Shown: positions 44,342 to 53,118, counted from the stretch's first letter. The stretch: 64,000 nt of DNA from Marinobacterium mangrovicola (GCF_004339595.1 NZ_SMFU01000013.1:1-64000); one strand, 5' to 3'. Notes: generated by a model not told the origin, from the sequence alone. Numbers and translations are program-made.

Positions 44342-44955
44342 TATATCCGGATAGCGGACATTTCTTTCGGCTGTTCAGATCAATAAAAATCGTCACTTTC
44401 GACCCGAAGCGGACGAAACGCTTGAGCAGCTGATAAGTCGGATATGCGCACTTTGCTGACGTAGTCTGATTGAACAGAAATCCCCAGAGCAGACATTCGC
44501 AAAAATCCGCTCAACCGCAACTATCGACCCAAAACAGTCACTGGCGAGATAAGGTATCTCCAATTGGTTCAGTCAGTCAGCCGTTGCTTCACATGTACAG
44601 GAATATCTTCGCTAAAATCCCCACCATTATTCGGCTCTTTTGCTCGCGTATAGCTCGTTTGATGTAAGATTATGAGACGGAGAAGACTCCCTTTCTGCTG
44701 GAAAAGGAATGGTTTCTGTACGAGAATCAAAGGCATGGATAACCATGTGGATTAGATATAGAGGCTTCTATCAGAACGACATAATATGTGCATTCGAAGT
44801 TTTCAGAGAAGCTGAGTTAGGCTTGTCATCAAGATTTTTCTTCTCTTTTGGTTCGATATCTAGATATTGTGATCTTCGCTTTTTAAGAAACCGAAAATTC
44901 TCTATATAAGATTTATACCTTATAGCTAGAAAACGATTAAAAACAGGAAATTGGC

Positions 44956-46917
44956 ATGGAAAGCATTCAGACGAGTTCAACTTCTGTGAGAAATGAATTC
45001 AATAAGTTTAGTCAAAGTAAAGTAATAGCTGAATATATATGGAATTCATTCGATGCTGATGCAAATGAAGTTCATTTGAGATATACCGTTGATGACCTAG
45101 ATACTGCTCTGTCATTATCAATAACAGATGATGGCGTTGGTATTAACCCAGAAACCCACGAGCAAACATTTGGTAAATTTAAGGACTCCCCCAAAAGAAA
45201 ACTATCATCTCCAACAATAAGAGGAAAAAAAGGACTTGGGCGATTTTCATTTCATAAAATTTCTAAATCTATTATTTGGGATAGTTTCACCTCAACATCA
45301 TCATGCTCTATCATAATCGACTCAGATACACTTAATAATTATGAAGTGAATAATGTTCGCGATAGCTTTCGTCCGGTTTCTACTGGAACGAGAGTAGAAT
45401 TTATTGGAGTGTCAAATAATGGAGTTAGTGGTCACTTTATAGAGAGCCAAGTGTTACCAATTTTGTCGCAAGAGTTTTCTTGGCTTTTAGCATCTAGCAA
45501 TAAAAAAAGAATCATTGTGAATGGTGAAGATTTAAGAATACTTGAACGAACAGTAAAAGATGTTGATTTTACTTTGTATGGCAATATATTTATTGCAAAT
45601 CTAGTTAATTGGGATGTGAATCCAAAAGAAGGCTCTTTTATATATTTTTTGGATTCTACAGAAAAAATAGTTCATAAAATAAATTCAGGGCTTAACAAAA
45701 AGAACGGTTTTTATTCGAGTGCTTACGTTAAATCAGATTTTTTCGATGAATACATATTTTCTGACTCTGACTTATTGGATGGGAAAACGGAGCAACAGTT
45801 CGCGATCTATTCTGAAGTAAAGGATAAATTAATATCCTTGCTGAAAGACTTACACGATAGCTTTCGTGAAAAAGCGGCAGAAAAGCTAATAGATATATAT
45901 GAAGAAGAAGGAATATTTCCAGATCATTCAGGTGACTCAATTCCACTAAAAAAGTGGAAGGATGAGTCACTCAAGAACACAATTCGTGTTTTGTACAGTG
46001 CAGAACCTAGTCTATTTTCTTCACATCTAAACAAAACACAAAAGCGGATAATTGTTAAACTGCTAGATAAACTGACGGTAAGCCCTAGTAATGATTTATT
46101 TGATGTTCTAAATGGTGTTGTTTCACTCAACAATGAAGAGCAGAAAAAACTTGCTGATATATTAAAAGAGACTAGCTTAGGTAATATTGCTAACGCAATT
46201 TCTGAAATAAGGTCTAGACAAAAAGTCATCAATATAATAAACGCTCTTAACGAGGAGCACACAAAGACAACCAAAGAAGTCGGTGAAATTCAAAGTATTG
46301 TAGAAAATAATCTATGGTTATTTGGTGAAAAATATCATTTATTAACAGCAGAAGAACCGGATTTTGAACAGGCACTTAGAAAGCTACTTTCCATTCATGG
46401 TAATGAAGAATATTACCAAAAGGGAACGGTAGTACATCCAGATAAGAATAAAGAAATGGATATATTCGCTATTCGAAGAAATTTTGATGTGGATGAAAGA
46501 GGGAATGAATTTTATAGATGTTTGGTTGTTGAGCTTAAGAGACCTTCAGATACACTTAAAGATAAACACTTAGAACAAATACTAAATTACTTCAAAGTTA
46601 TTTCTTCTCATCACATATTTAATGATGGCCTACATAAATGGGATTTAGTTCTTGCTGGACGCAAGATAACTGAGACACCAACTGCAAGGACCATGATCGA
46701 TGCTCAATTAGATAACTCAAAAAACCATGGTGAGCCAGGGTTGTTAATGAAGACAGAAAATTTCAAGGTATCAATCAAGCCATGGGGGCAAATATTCTCG
46801 GAGCATAGTATTCGACATAAGCATCTTTTAAAGCATCTGGAAACCAATAAGACTAAAATTGGGGATAATAAAGATGACTTGGTATCCGTTGCTGTTTCTG
46901 TTGGTAAATCTATTTGA
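44956..46917 (+). CDS. GHKL ATPase fused to a PD-(D/E)XK nuclease-like domain
   Basis: 653 residues. The N-terminal GHKL (Hsp90/MORC-like) ATP site has E26-x3-N30-x2-D33A34 (EYIWNSFDADA), D58DGVG and G90KKGLG95. The middle (about 180-440) is unassigned and partly helical. The C-terminal region (about 440-560) starts VENNLWLFGEKYHLL and has D502 in EMDIFAIRR and E526-L-K528 in VVELKRP, the (D/E)XK pattern, resembling Shedu-like nucleases. AGGAAA precedes the ATG. Codon use is strongly AT-rich unlike the catabolic genes. The architecture fits a phage-defence effector: ATP-dependent clamp plus nuclease. Function is inferred from domains; I know no named system with this exact form. Confidence 0.75.
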   Translation: MESIQTSSTSVRNEFNKFSQSKVIAEYIWNSFDADANEVHLRYTVDDLDTALSLSITDDGVGINPETHEQTFGKFKDSPKRKLSSPTIRGKKGLGRFSFHKISKSIIWDSFTSTSSCSIIIDSDTLNNYEVNNVRDSFRPVSTGTRVEFIGVSNNGVSGHFIESQVLPILSQEFSWLLASSNKKRIIVNGEDLRILERTVKDVDFTLYGNIFIANLVNWDVNPKEGSFIYFLDSTEKIVHKINSGLNKKNGFYSSAYVKSDFFDEYIFSDSDLLDGKTEQQFAIYSEVKDKLISLLKDLHDSFREKAAEKLIDIYEEEGIFPDHSGDSIPLKKWKDESLKNTIRVLYSAEPSLFSSHLNKTQKRIIVKLLDKLTVSPSNDLFDVLNGVVSLNNEEQKKLADILKETSLGNIANAISEIRSRQKVINIINALNEEHTKTTKEVGEIQSIVENNLWLFGEKYHLLTAEEPDFEQALRKLLSIHGNEEYYQKGTVVHPDKNKEMDIFAIRRNFDVDERGNEFYRCLVVELKRPSDTLKDKHLEQILNYFKVISSHHIFNDGLHKWDLVLAGRKITETPTARTMIDAQLDNSKNHGEPGLLMKTENFKVSIKPWGQIFSEHSIRHKHLLKHLETNKTKIGDNKDDLVSVAVSVGKSI

Positions 46918-47049
46918 AGAGGGATGGTGTTACAGAGCACCGCTAAAAAGGTTTTCTGGAATATTTTAATTTAAGTTTATTATCCGCCAAAAATAAGAGC
47001 GCTATCGTTTATGGATATAGAGACTATATATAAGTAAGTTAATGTCTGG

Positions 47050-47565
47050 TTGAATAATAACCAGGGTACTTTAGCCGTTATTATTTTCTCAGTCACACTT
47101 CTTTTTGGATGGATTAGTGGAATTTTTTCCGCATTGAGAAAAAGGCCAAAATTTAAAATAGATTTAATGGATGGACCAACGTTCTGCTGCACCTACCTTA
47201 CAGGTAAGATGTATGATGAACATGAAATACACCGCACTGGAATAGCATTATATCTTTGCATAACTAATTTTGGTTCCGCGCCTTCAGACATCAAACAGAT
47301 ATCTATCGGTTACCATTGGAATCTTAATAGGCTCAGTATGCTTTGGTTGAGGAACACTATTGGTTGGTTTTGGGTTACTAGGCAAGCGGTCGCTCTAGAT
47401 GATTTTCAGGTTAGTATTGGAGACCGAATAAAGGTATATCCGTTCCTAACTCAAAGAAACAACTTATCGCCGGCCGAAAATAAATCATATCTTCAAATTG
47501 GAGAATCAACTAGAGGGGTTGTTTACTTTGAGCAAGACGACAGTTGGGGGGATGCTTCCCCATGA
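47050..47565 (+). pseudogene. Membrane-anchored hypothetical protein, 5' part of a frameshifted gene
   Basis: 171 residues from a TTG start. One N-terminal membrane helix (about residues 7-28), then a soluble domain with TNFGSAPSDIKQISIGYHW and, at the end, RGVVYFEQDDSWGDASP. That closing motif normally continues into a strand segment that is found instead at the start of the next frame (GRVLLKVRVQDVFGRKYSRKF). The two frames meet in an ATGA overlap at 47562-47565. The simplest reading is a single gene broken by a frameshift. No function known; it may have worked with the upstream GHKL-nuclease. Confidence 0.5.
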
Positions 47566-47741
47566 TCATTAAAGGTCGTGTCTTGCTAAAGGTACGAGTA
47601 CAGGATGTATTTGGAAGAAAGTATTCTCGAAAGTTCTGGGTTCCGGCAGTTTCATTCCAAGATGCCCTAAAATACAATCCATCCTTTGGCCAAACACTCG
47701 CTGAGCTGCGAGGAGAAGGCCCGTCGGGTAGCTTGGGCTAA
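47562..47741 (+). pseudogene. 3' part of the frameshifted hypothetical gene
   Basis: 59 residues from the ATG at 47562, which overlaps the preceding stop as ATGA. The sequence MIIKGRVLLKVRVQDVFGR and the later ALKYNPSFGQTLAELR looks like the C-terminal strand-and-helix of the same domain as the upstream frame. A separate translationally coupled small protein is the alternative reading. Confidence 0.4.
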
Positions 47742-47936
47742 TCTAACAATTAGTTTAACTTCGGCCGCTTCCTGTCAACAGACCAGCGGGGGGGACTGAA
47801 CGCTAAGTGCCAATCTGCGACCTCCTCTGAGCCAGACACTGATGATGGGCTGAGAGAGCAGAAACGACCCGAAGTGGTCTGACAGGCGATATTAGGAATG
47901 TTACTCTGACCTCGGTATCTTCGAATATTCCATTGG

Positions 47937-48731
47937 TTATTCTCCACTCTCGTTGAAATCTGGTATCCAGTAACTTCCGTCTGAATATGCAGCGAATGGA
48001 CTGGTGTTGGCTTCTCTATGCATCTCTGCAATACCAAGTAGTGCGTGATGGCACAGCTCTAAGAAAAAACCTACAGGATATGTAAGTTCCCAGTGATTAC
48101 TTAGAATAAGTCCTTGTTCTTCCGTGTATCCTTGAATGGTCGATGCTTCTATATAATATGGTAGTGACTCATTAAGTCTCATAGTATTGAATCCACCGCC
48201 GGGGCTTCTGTATTCATGTACTAGCCTATTTCTGTATAGCCATAACATATGCTTATGCTGAAGTTGATATGGCTTAATGCTGCCAATGGATAAAAATTCA
48301 TCATTGTTATCCCTAGGCCAAATATTCTGGATGTCCAAGAGGTGTGGATCACGGTTAATCAAAGGTGAGGCCGAAAGAATTCTTCTAGAAACTGGGAACT
48401 CAGTCCGGAAAAGAGAAATACTCCATTCTCTGAGTTCTTCAAATTCTGGAGGAATATTAGTATAAATATCGAAGGCCCTTACTAAGTGAAGCAAGCTAAT
48501 TCGATCACGATCTTCCCAATTTGAGTAGGAGTCTATCGTCGTTTTAAACCTGCGGGAATTATTTGAGATGTTTGCGAATGCACTTTTCGATAGTGAATCA
48601 AAAATAGAGCATAAAAGAACTTTGGCGTGTATAGCGCCATTTTGAAGATTTCGTTCCGATACAGCAACTTCTATCATTTGCTGATTATGGGCTATAAATC
48701 GGTCGCATTTTTCTGAAATTGACTCACACAT
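47937..48731 (-). CDS. Helical protein with HEPN-type Rx4H motif
   Basis: 264 residues from the ATG at 48731, which has AAAGGAGAG upstream (frame open to 48779). The protein is largely helical. LWLYRNRLVHEYR near residue 180 has the Rx4-6H pattern of HEPN ribonucleases, and HAKVLLCSIFDSLSKSAFA (about 35-53) looks like the paired HEPN helix. HEPN proteins are common toxins and defence effectors that cut RNA. The neighbourhood (GHKL-nuclease, CoiA-like nuclease) supports that. No antitoxin partner such as an MNT nucleotidyltransferase is seen. Family not firmly recognised. Confidence 0.55.
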   Translation of the reverse strand: MCESISEKCDRFIAHNQQMIEVAVSERNLQNGAIHAKVLLCSIFDSLSKSAFANISNNSRRFKTTIDSYSNWEDRDRISLLHLVRAFDIYTNIPPEFEELREWSISLFRTEFPVSRRILSASPLINRDPHLLDIQNIWPRDNNDEFLSIGSIKPYQLQHKHMLWLYRNRLVHEYRSPGGGFNTMRLNESLPYYIEASTIQGYTEEQGLILSNHWELTYPVGFFLELCHHALLGIAEMHREANTSPFAAYSDGSYWIPDFNESGE

Positions 48732-49233
48732 ATGGTTCTCTCCTTTTACGGTGAGTGTACTCATGCTGCCTTTAGCCATGACAGGTTTCGCGTAGCCTGA
48801 TCTCAGAAACCTACCTAATTTATGAGATTCTGTCCAAACTGGCGTGTTGAATAGCCCAAAATTTTCTCGTTACATCGACGCCTCCGGGGCGGCCTTTTAA
48901 ATGAGTCACGAGCGGCCGCTTCGTGCCGATCAGTGCACATTGGTAAGGCATACCTAACGTCCGCTTTGGGCCAGAACCGGAAGGATCTTCAATCCAACCA
49001 GAGCACGTCGCTGAGCAGTCGGGTCAACACTGGATAATCCAACCAATAACAGATCTTGACCAACTGCCCAGCAGGTTAGACTTCCAAGCTCAGAATGCAA
49101 TTAGCCGCAATTTTAAATAGACTTCTTAGCAGCGTACGGGGATGGTTTCAGCTGTCTGCCACACTGACCACCTATCGAAGAACCTGGGTTAGCGTCGCGG
49201 GGCGACTCGTTGAGAGCTGTCCATGAGGCGTAC
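48732..49233. other. Intergenic stretch without a recognisable gene
   Basis: About 500 bases between two minus-strand genes. It has sequence like AACGTCCGCTTTGGGCCAG near 48957, a member of the recurring AGCGGAC motif set seen in other gaps. No ORF or RNA was recognised. Confidence 0.45.
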
Positions 49234-50517
49234 TTACACATCAAGACGGTCTGTCGAGTGATTACGTCTGAGATCTGAAACTACGGCTATCAAGCGATTG
49301 ACAGGTTCGGCCAATCGTTTCGGCAATACACGGTGCTCTGAAAACGTTTTTTTATCGACAATCCAGCGCTTTGCGACCCACACATCGTCTTCAGGATGAT
49401 TGTTGTCGACTCCGTTGCAATACTTGTAGCCAACCAACGCATTGGTGTGCGATAGCAGTATACGCGCCATGGTCATGTGAAAACGGTGAGCTTGAAGATC
49501 ACCCGGCCCCTTGGGACGAGGAAGGGTTAGGCGAAGACATTTCTGATCATTGAAGTCCTGCCAGTCAGGACCAACAACTTGCCCGGCACGCTCCAACATC
49601 TTGCGGGCTTGGTCGCTCTTACCGTTCACTAATGCTACAGCTACCACTCCCTTCGGATACTCCAGCTTGTCTGCCAACAGCTTCATCCACTGCACCAATT
49701 TTTCCAACGTCTGATCATCGGCAAACACCAGGAACTGGTGTCGCTGCTCGTCATCAAGAAAGGTTGGTAGTTGTGCATAGAGGGGGTATAGCAGGTCATG
49801 GAGATAGATGTAGGTCTGTCGGCGTCCTTGTTCATGACTACGCGTGGTTGTTGTCAACACTCGCTGTGCCCACTCTGGCGTCAGTTCGGTCAGTTTCATT
49901 TCGGTTATGTCGATGGAAATAAGTGGAAATCCGAGAGACTTTCCAATCAGCGCTTTTCGCCCGTCAAAGGCGTGACCGAGTTCGATTTCAACCCCACCAA
50001 GCACCATCGGTTCAGCCTGAACCGGTGGGCCGAGCACAGCAACGTCGAGTCGAAACTTGCTGCCAAACGGCGTCTTCAAGGAGTGTTCGGTTGCAACTTG
50101 GTCGGCCCCAAGCAATAAGTTGCCTTCCAGAGGATAATCCGATGCATCTTCATCTTTGAACGTCCAGGGCATTGCAAGCCCGGCATTCAAACGTCTGGAG
50201 AGTTCTTCCGCGACTAGTTCTTTAGCCCGTCGGTGTTCCGGGCTTTCCTGCACACTGTGCCATCGAATAGCTTCTTCATCATCAAAGTGCTCTTTAGGCT
50301 TAAAGGTGAGCTGGTCAGGCAGTACCCGAAAGTGCGATCGTCGGCGCAATTTCCCATTATCAAAGGAGGGGCTGACCCAGGTGACCATTCGCCGTGATTC
50401 GTCGGGCGAAACCAAAGGCCAAAGCTTGCGGGCATGTTCCCGGCTACGCACATCACGTGCCGTGATCGTGGTCTTGAAGATCCCTTTCCTCGAGAAAACA
50501 ACAATCGCTTCGTCCAC
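49234..50517 (-). CDS. Putative PD-(D/E)XK nuclease, CoiA-like
   Basis: 427 residues. The region about 110-200 reads SKFRLDVAVLG (Asp), then GGVEIELGHAFDGRKALIGK, then GFPLISIDI. That order of a strand Asp, an ExE strand and a following Arg/Lys helix resembles the CoiA-type competence nuclease fold. The remaining sequence (YKYCNGVDNNHPEDDVWVAKRW) does not match anything I know. It may be a DNA-cutting defence or competence-related protein. Base composition is nearer to the host than that of the GHKL gene. Sits upstream of nothing obvious on its strand; the yegP gene is separate. Confidence 0.5.
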   Translation of the reverse strand: MDEAIVVFSRKGIFKTTITARDVRSREHARKLWPLVSPDESRRMVTWVSPSFDNGKLRRRSHFRVLPDQLTFKPKEHFDDEEAIRWHSVQESPEHRRAKELVAEELSRRLNAGLAMPWTFKDEDASDYPLEGNLLLGADQVATEHSLKTPFGSKFRLDVAVLGPPVQAEPMVLGGVEIELGHAFDGRKALIGKSLGFPLISIDITEMKLTELTPEWAQRVLTTTTRSHEQGRRQTYIYLHDLLYPLYAQLPTFLDDEQRHQFLVFADDQTLEKLVQWMKLLADKLEYPKGVVAVALVNGKSDQARKMLERAGQVVGPDWQDFNDQKCLRLTLPRPKGPGDLQAHRFHMTMARILLSHTNALVGYKYCNGVDNNHPEDDVWVAKRWIVDKKTFSEHRVLPKRLAEPVNRLIAVVSDLRRNHSTDRLDV

Positions 50518-50639
50518 AGTTTATCCCTTTACGCCGATTGTAGTGGTTCAATGGTTCCGGACACCGATTTAGATTTCCTATATTCCCCTTCACACGAAAG
50601 TTAAGCGGAACTTGTGGTTCCGCTCATATCCCAGAAAGA

Positions 50640-50972
50640 TTAGGTCAGATCTACCACTGAGGCGTTGGGCGCGTTGACTTTAACTGAGTTGACCCCAACT
50701 TCACGTCCCGTCGGTGACTGATACATCTGGCTCGTGCCAATGACCTGATAGTTGTTAGCAAGTAGGTTGAAGTAGTACTTGCTGTTCTGGGAAGTGAGCC
50801 GACGATAGTTCGAGTCGTATGGAGCATTGTTCTTCACAGACTGAATCCCGTTAGTACACCCGACTTTCTGAAGGTAGCCTTCACTAACCAAGATGACCTC
50901 ACCGTTTCCGGCTTTAAGCCGAAAACGGTACTGACTCTGCGCGTCGGTATAAATCTCAAATTTTGCTGACAT
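50640..50972 (-). CDS. yegP: YegP family protein (two DUF1508 repeats)
   Basis: 110 residues from the ATG at 50972, with AGGAG upstream (frame open to 51041). It has two repeats: FEIYTDAQSQYRFRLKAGNG near the start and YYFNLLANNYQVIGTSQMY in the second half, each followed by a G-x-x-SV-x-x-NA segment. The length equals E. coli YegP. Function unknown. The small basic gene immediately upstream is probably cotranscribed. Confidence 0.85.
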   Translation of the reverse strand: MSAKFEIYTDAQSQYRFRLKAGNGEVILVSEGYLQKVGCTNGIQSVKNNAPYDSNYRRLTSQNSKYYFNLLANNYQVIGTSQMYQSPTGREVGVNSVKVNAPNASVVDLT

Positions 50973-50982
50973 AGTGTTTCTC

Positions 50983-51162
50983 CTATTTCGACTTTTCTTT
51001 ACGTACACCTTTGAACGGCTTCTTGTCGGATGTCTTAACATCCATAAACCGGCCAGTTTTCGTATCCCGCTTCACATAGTGTCCAGACGACGTTTTGGTC
51101 TGGGAGCGGCTCTTGACAGCACCGTTACGGTGGCCGTCTCCAGTTGGTGGGTTTGTAGCCAT
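50983..51162 (-). CDS. Small basic protein cotranscribed with yegP
   Basis: 59 residues from the ATG at 51162 (GAGGATAG upstream). Rich in Lys, Arg, Thr and Ser (NGAVKSRSQTKTSSGHYVKR) with no membrane helix or cysteine. It ends 10 bases before the yegP start. Proteins of this kind often accompany yegP in proteobacteria, though no function is known. Nucleic-acid binding is conceivable from charge. Confidence 0.65.
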   Translation of the reverse strand: MATNPPTGDGHRNGAVKSRSQTKTSSGHYVKRDTKTGRFMDVKTSDKKPFKGVRKEKSK

Positions 51163-51244
51163 ATCTGCTATCCTCATTTCGCTTTGAAGTGTTGGTTGAA
51201 GGGCAAAGCTTTCGTGAAGACGATTCTTGCCCCTCATAAACTTA

Positions 51245-51298
51245 AGACGGGTAAAAAAAGAAGAGCGGACATGTCCGCTACAAAAAAAAATCCCGTCT
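51245..51298. promoter_or_regulatory. Nested palindromes before the sigma-factor operon
   Basis: A perfect 16-base palindrome AGCGGACATGTCCGCT (51264-51279) is flanked by A-rich runs and by outer arms AGACGGG (51245-51251) and CCCGTCT (51292-51298). It stands 17 bases before the sigma gene's ATG. On the minus strand the stem is followed by TCTTCTTTTTTT, so it may also act as a terminator for reverse transcription. Operator role is inferred from symmetry and place. Confidence 0.5.
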
Positions 51299-51314
51299 AT
51301 TAGGGAATAGAGGC

Positions 51315-51881
51315 ATGGAGCAGAAGAGTACTTACCTCAGTGCGGATGAGTTCGCTGAAAGGATAGCGAAGCTAAGTAGTGCAGATTACAAGCGGTTGCT
51401 GGTAATTGCGGGGAGCTTCTCTCGGAGGTACAACCTCGGAAACGACCCCGCATCGCTTATACAGGATGCTTATGAACGTGTCTGGCGTGGAACTCGCCGC
51501 ATACCAAGGGATGTAAATATAGTTAAAGCTCTTGGCAATATCATTCATAGCATTGCTGGAGATCATCCTTATAGAAAGTTCGGAGAGAATGAAAGTGCAT
51601 TCTCCGACCTTGGAGTAGATGACGCTGATTCATGGGTAGGCTCTGCGTTAAAACCTGGGCCAGAAGAAATAGCTATAGCAGAGCAAACTATCGAGCGTAT
51701 AGCCAGTCACTTCGAAAACGATACTTACGTTAATGTTCTAATTCAGGCATATTCAGCAAATATGAAGCAGCAACAAATAATCGACATTGTTTTTAAAGGA
51801 GATAGAAAAACATACGAGGCTACAAGGAAACGTTTTAGACGAGGAATAACAAAAATTCAGGACGAAGGTACGGGGTTATGA
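51315..51881 (+). CDS. Sigma-70-like (ECF-type) RNA polymerase sigma factor
   Basis: 188 residues. A sigma region 2-like helix block is seen in DPASLIQDAYERVWRGTRRI (about 51-70), with NIVKALGNIIHSIAGD after it, and a region 4-like helix-turn-helix in QQQIIDIVFKGDRKTYEATRKRFRRGITKIQ near the end. AGAGG lies before the ATG. The stop overlaps the start of the next gene by 4 bases (ATGA). It is the first of three overlapping genes ending with an ImmA/IrrE protease. A regulator whose activity is released by proteolysis is the likely scheme. Confidence 0.65.
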   Translation: MEQKSTYLSADEFAERIAKLSSADYKRLLVIAGSFSRRYNLGNDPASLIQDAYERVWRGTRRIPRDVNIVKALGNIIHSIAGDHPYRKFGENESAFSDLGVDDADSWVGSALKPGPEEIAIAEQTIERIASHFENDTYVNVLIQAYSANMKQQQIIDIVFKGDRKTYEATRKRFRRGITKIQDEGTGL

Positions 51882-52300
51882 GCAAAATAAAAAATCCAGA
51901 CTGGCTAAGTGATCTGATCATAGATGACATTATGGCCTTGTCTGAGGATGAGTTGGACCATGAGCTAACCGAAAACGGTTTAAATCCAAAGCATGCTGTT
52001 GATGAGCTTCGCAGCTCCCTTGGCTCCCTGTCTGTTGATTTAAGAAAGAATAGATTCAGTAGTATTAAGGCGGAATTAGATCGAAAGAAAAAAATACTAA
52101 CGCCTGATTCAGATCGCTTTATTGAAAAATTTCTTGATTCCGGGAAAAATGCAAAAGACTTTCTAATTGAAATAATAGCTTCAGGAAAGGCTCCTAGTGA
52201 TTTAACTGTTGCTTTTAGAGATGGGAAAGAGATAACCGACGACGAAGCTGCGAGCATAATAAAAGATTTAATGGATCTAGGATACATCAAGGATTTATGA
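51878..52300 (+). CDS. Unknown acidic protein, possible anti-sigma or antitoxin partner
   Basis: 140 residues, rich in Asp, Glu and Lys, with mostly helical character and no membrane helix. Segments such as ALSEDELDHELTENGLNP and DEAASIIKDLMDLGYI are not of a known family. It overlaps the sigma gene by 4 bases at its start and the protease gene by 4 bases at its stop, so the three proteins are made together. By analogy with ImmR/ImmA modules the middle protein may be the protease substrate that holds the sigma factor. This is inference. Confidence 0.55.
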   Translation: MSKIKNPDWLSDLIIDDIMALSEDELDHELTENGLNPKHAVDELRSSLGSLSVDLRKNRFSSIKAELDRKKKILTPDSDRFIEKFLDSGKNAKDFLIEIIASGKAPSDLTVAFRDGKEITDDEAASIIKDLMDLGYIKDL

Positions 52301-53118
52301 TGAAAGCGATAATAGATGACATCTACAGTCTATACTATAGCCTTGGAATTACAGAGCCCTATGAAATAGACCTAGAAGCCATCGCTTATTTTAAAGGCGC
52401 AGAAGTGAAATATGAGCCATTAACAGGCTGCGAAGCCAGAATAATAGGCTATGACGATCGAGCTATTATCACCCTAAATAAAGAATCTATACCAGAAAGA
52501 CAAAAATTTTCGCTAGGGCATGAGATTGGACACTGGCTAAAAGACAGAGGACGTATAGGAAATCTTTGTTCTAAGTCTGAGATCAACGAAAAGTTTGAGG
52601 ATAACCCCTCTGGTGGAAAGCACGCCCATAGGGAAAATATAGCCAATAACTATGCATCAGAGCTTCTGATGCCATACTTTCTGATAGATCGCGCCGTAAA
52701 AGGCTCACGATTAAACTTTGACCTACTAAGGACTATCAGTGCTAAATTCGGTACAAGTTTAATCGCGACGGCATTCCGCATCATTCGGCTAGAAAATCAT
52801 GTAGGATTTTTAGCAGCGTATGACCAAAGCTGTCAAAGAAAATGGTTCATACCTAACAAAAATTTACCGTACTCTTTCCTACCTCCGAGAGTCGCTCCGG
52901 CCGAATCAGGCATTGCTCGTATTATAAAGGCGAACATCACGAGTATGTTTAATGATAAGGTAGATGGCAGTGTATGGTGCAAAGACTCGTGGGCCGATCA
53001 CTCATCGGTACATGAAGAGGCTATTCATTATCATAACGGCACCTATCTTACTTTGGTCTGGTGGGAGGATGAAGAGCCGGTTTGGGAATCTATATGTCAT
53101 AAAGAAGGTATTGAGTAA
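52297..53118 (+). CDS. ImmA/IrrE-family metallo-endopeptidase
   Basis: 273 residues. The zinc motif HEIGH lies at 75-79 (SLGHEIGHWLKD), and the third ligand is Glu113 in RENIANNYASELLMP, the IrrE/ImmA pattern. A helical C-terminal half (about 140-273) is specific. These proteases cut a repressor or other regulator when a signal arrives. The ATG overlaps the stop of the 140-residue gene (ATGATGA). Together with a sigma factor this gives a protease-switch module. Confidence 0.88.
   Translation: MMKAIIDDIYSLYYSLGITEPYEIDLEAIAYFKGAEVKYEPLTGCEARIIGYDDRAIITLNKESIPERQKFSLGHEIGHWLKDRGRIGNLCSKSEINEKFEDNPSGGKHAHRENIANNYASELLMPYFLIDRAVKGSRLNFDLLRTISAKFGTSLIATAFRIIRLENHVGFLAAYDQSCQRKWFIPNKNLPYSFLPPRVAPAESGIARIIKANITSMFNDKVDGSVWCKDSWADHSSVHEEAIHYHNGTYLTLVWWEDEEPVWESICHKEGIE

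Larger units (their letters stand above)
44073..44955. other. Gene-poor stretch at left edge of the AT-rich island
   Basis: About 880 bases with no normal-sized gene. It carries a likely structured RNA with a mini-ORF (44250-44341), copies of the GCGGACA motif (44350 and near 44410) and, from about 44650 onward, AT-rich sequence leading to the GHKL ATPase gene. This is probably the left border of an acquired island. Confidence 0.5.
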
